Origin: Aurantiochytrium sp. KH105
Lineage: Eukaryota > Sar > Bigyra > Thraustochytrida > Thraustochytriidae
Direction of reading: 5' to 3'
NCBI GenBank assembly: GCA_003116975.1
Contig: BGKB01000052.1
Span: 361,041 to 425,040, forward strand
Length of the DNA stretch: 64,000 nucleotides
Positions 62,179-64,000 of the stretch are shown piece after piece. The position numbers were made by a program, and so were the translations under genes. The notes beneath the pieces are model-generated. The model saw only the letters and a list, made by a program, of their open reading frames with translations, had not been told where the DNA came from and did not search any database. Each line of letters opens with the position of its first letter. The stretch's first letter is position 1.

Positions 62179-64000
62179 ATGTCCACCTTGGAACAAGAAG
62201 ATGATCCAGTCGCAAACGCAGTCAAGGCGATATCCGAGGGCGAAACTACGCTTCGGTAGGTCCACGAATACTCACGCGCAAGACAATGAGAGAGACTGAT
62301 TGACACTGACGACTGCACACAATGTATACCAACGAAACGCGACTTTAACGTTGTTGCGGAACTTGCCGATCAACTGCATTCTCCGTGCTACACAAGCGCA
62401 GACTTTCTTCCAACGAGATTGGCCCAGATGGCGCCAAGGCGCTGGCTGGCGCGCTCAAGGAGAACTCGTCGCTGCGGTACTTTGAGTAAGTGATGGTAAG
62501 AAAAGAAGAGATGCGCGCAAGGAACAAGAAGAACTGATCAAATCGCAATGAACTTATTCTACCAAACCAATGCACGGCGCCGCAACGGTCTCGTCTTTTG
62601 TCTCTTTCATGTATCGTTGCTGCGCACGTTTGTTGTTCACTGCATTCTCCGTGCTGCACAAGCGCAGTCTTTCGTATAACAAGATCGGCCCAGATGGCGC
62701 CAAGTCGCTGGCTGGCGCGCTCAAGGAGAACTCGTCGCTGCAGAGCTTGATGTAAGTGATGGTGAGAAAAGAAGAGATGCGCGCAAGGAACAAGAAGAAC
62801 TGATCAAATCGCAATGAACTTATTCTACCAAACCAATGCACGGCGCCGCAACGGTTTCGTCTTCTGTCTCTTTCATGTATCGTTGCTGCGCACGTTTGTT
62901 GTTCACTGCATTCTCCGTGCTGCACAAGCGCAGTCTTAAGTCGAACGAAATCGGCCCAGATGGCGCCAAGGCGCTGGCTGGCGCGCTCAAGGAGAACTCG
63001 TCGCTGCAGATTTTGATGTAAGTCATGGTGAGAAAAGAAGAGATGCGCGCAAGGAACAAGAAGAACTGATCAAATCACAATGAACTTATTCTACCAAACC
63101 AATGCACGGCGCCGCAACGGTTTCGTCTTTTGTCTCTTTCATGTATCGTTGCTGCGCACGTTTGTTGTTCACTGCATTCTCCGTGCTGCACAAGCGCAGT
63201 CTCAGGGATAACAAGATCGGCCCAGATGGCGCCAAGTCGCTGGCTGGCGCGCTCAAGGAGAACTCGTCGCTGCAGGACTTAGAGTAAGTTATGGTGAGAA
63301 AAGAAGAGATACGCTCAACAAACAAGAAATACTGATCAAATCGCAATGGACTTATTCTACCAAACCAATGCACGGCGCCGCAACGGTCTCGTCTTTTGTC
63401 TCTTTCATGTATCGTTGCTGCGCACGTTTGTTGTTCACTGCATTCTCCGTGCTACACAAGCGCAGACTTTCTTCCAACGAGATTGGCCCAGATGGCGCCA
63501 AGGCGCTGGCTGGCGCGCTCAAGGAGAACTCGTCGCTGCGGTACTTTGAGTAAGTGATGGTGAGAAAAGAAGAGATGCGCGCAAGGAACAAGAAGAACTG
63601 ATCAAATCGCAATGAATTTATTCTACCAAACCAATGCACGGCGCCGCAACGGTTTCGTCTTTTGCCTCTTTCATGTATCGTTGCTGCGCACGTTTGTTGT
63701 TCGCTGCATTCTCCGTGCTGCACAAGCGCAGACTTGATATCAACAAGATCGGCCCAGATGGCGCCAAGGCGCTGGCTGGCGCGCTCAAGGAGAACTCGTC
63801 GCTGCAGAGCTTGAGGTAAGTCATGGTGAGAAAAGAAGAGATGCGCGCAAGGAACAAGAAGAACTGATTAAATCGCAATGAACTTATTCTACCAAACCAA
63901 TGCACGGCGCCGCAACGGTTTCGTCTTTTGTCTCTTTCATGTATCGTTGCTGCGCACGTTTGTTGTTCACTGCATTCTCCGTGCTGCACAAGCGCAGTCT
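62179..64000 (+). CDS. Leucine-rich-repeat protein encoded by one-repeat-per-exon modules; partial at right edge
   Basis: Exon 1 (62179-62255) starts MSTLEQEDDPVANAVKAISE and ends in phase 2 before GTAGGT. LRR exons follow at 62402-62485, 62668-62751, 62934-63017, 63200-63283, 63466-63549 and 63732-63815; a seventh begins at 63998. Each is exactly 84 bp, starts after GCGCAG, ends before GTAAGT and is phase 2 at both ends. Splicing exon 1 to the first LRR exon gives TTLRLSSNEIGPDG, a perfect repeat entry, which supports the model. Each exon encodes one 28-residue ribonuclease-inhibitor/NLRC3-type LRR, LxxNxIGPDGAKxLAGALKE followed by NSSLxxLx. Such proteins form horseshoe binding surfaces; ligand and partner are unknown. 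Variation is confined to the two residues after the first Leu, E/K after Asn, A/S in the helix, and the last four positions. The 3' end is outside the window. Confidence 0.85.
62402..64000 (+). repeat. 266-bp tandem exon-intron array, six full units plus a seventh
   Basis: Acceptor-to-exon boundaries lie at 62402, 62668, 62934, 63200, 63466, 63732 and 63998: a constant 266-bp step with no indel. Each unit is an 84-bp exon plus a 182-bp intron. Introns differ from one another by only a few substitutions (the fourth has the most), all with GTAAGT donors, an ACTGAT branch-like motif and a CACAAGCGCAG acceptor. Exons 1 and 5 of the array encode identical repeats and share the acceptor variant CTACACAAGCGCAG, which suggests block duplication or gene conversion. 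The first intron (62256-62401, 146 bp) is related only in its last 30 or so bases. Confidence 0.95.

Noticed and set aside
62554-62925. Minus-strand frames of about 123 codons (MQHGECSEQQ type) recurring every 266 bp
   Set aside because: Shadow frames of the tandem array; they carry no domain-like content.
62836-63021. Repeated 61-codon frames starting MHGAATVSS inside the LRR array
   Set aside because: Their first 34 or so codons are the intron, conserved only because the whole 266-bp unit is duplicated; the real coding part is the 84-bp exon after GCGCAG.
62402-64000. CRISPR array
   Set aside because: The 266-bp period, coding exons and splice sites in a eukaryotic context exclude it.

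Overview
This window is nuclear DNA from a GC-rich, intron-poor eukaryotic microbe. The evidence is eukaryote-only proteins (ATG2, pescadillo, tubulin cofactor B, a KNL2/Mis18BP1-like protein, MYND, WW and EF-hand proteins), GT-AG introns in two genes, and short homopeptide and tetranucleotide repeats. The compact single-exon genes, the PT-rich type I membrane protein and the Q/N-rich proteins fit a stramenopile such as a thraustochytrid. That assignment is inference; no rRNA or other phylogenetic marker was read here.

Layout. (1) 1-8 kb: the C-terminal part of an ATG2-like lipid-transfer protein (+) converges on a Q/N-rich protein of unknown function (-). (2) 7.9-33.0 kb: about 25 kb without a supportable gene. 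It is GC-rich with an AT-richer middle, and is studded with tetranucleotide microsatellites and two 17-bp minisatellites. (3) 33-53.7 kb: a compact cluster of eight genes whose strands strictly alternate: PT-rich membrane protein (-), WW/EF-hand/pseudokinase (+), TBCB (-), pescadillo (+), SANTA/SANT protein (-), 35-residue-repeat protein (+), MYND-FKBP protein (-), EF-hand/helical-repeat protein (+). Promoters are therefore shared between divergent pairs, and 3' ends abut in convergent pairs, one of them only 13 bp apart. (4) 54.8-56.0 kb: a two-exon, roughly eight-pass membrane protein that looks like two tetraspanin-like modules in tandem. (5) 56-59.25 kb: an AT-richer, gene-free stretch with a MITE-like inverted-repeat element and a very AT-rich island. 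(6) 59.25-61.05 kb: an ADCK1-type ABC1/UbiB atypical kinase (-) with a hydrophobic insert between its catalytic loop and metal-binding motif, and a reading frame broken near its 3' end. (7) 62.18-64.0 kb (runs off the window): a leucine-rich-repeat gene built from identical-length modules. Each 84-bp exon encodes exactly one 28-residue LRR, each intron is 182 bp and phase 2, and the period is exactly 266 bp for six full copies plus the start of a seventh.

The LRR exon array is the most striking object in the window. Every exon is symmetric (2-2), so any exon can be added, lost or skipped without breaking frame, and the introns are nearly identical between copies. This is a ready-made substrate for unequal exchange and alternative splicing. 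The housekeeping genes (autophagy, ribosome assembly, tubulin folding, centromere, mitochondrial kinase) do not form one pathway; their clustering looks like ordinary compact-genome packing.
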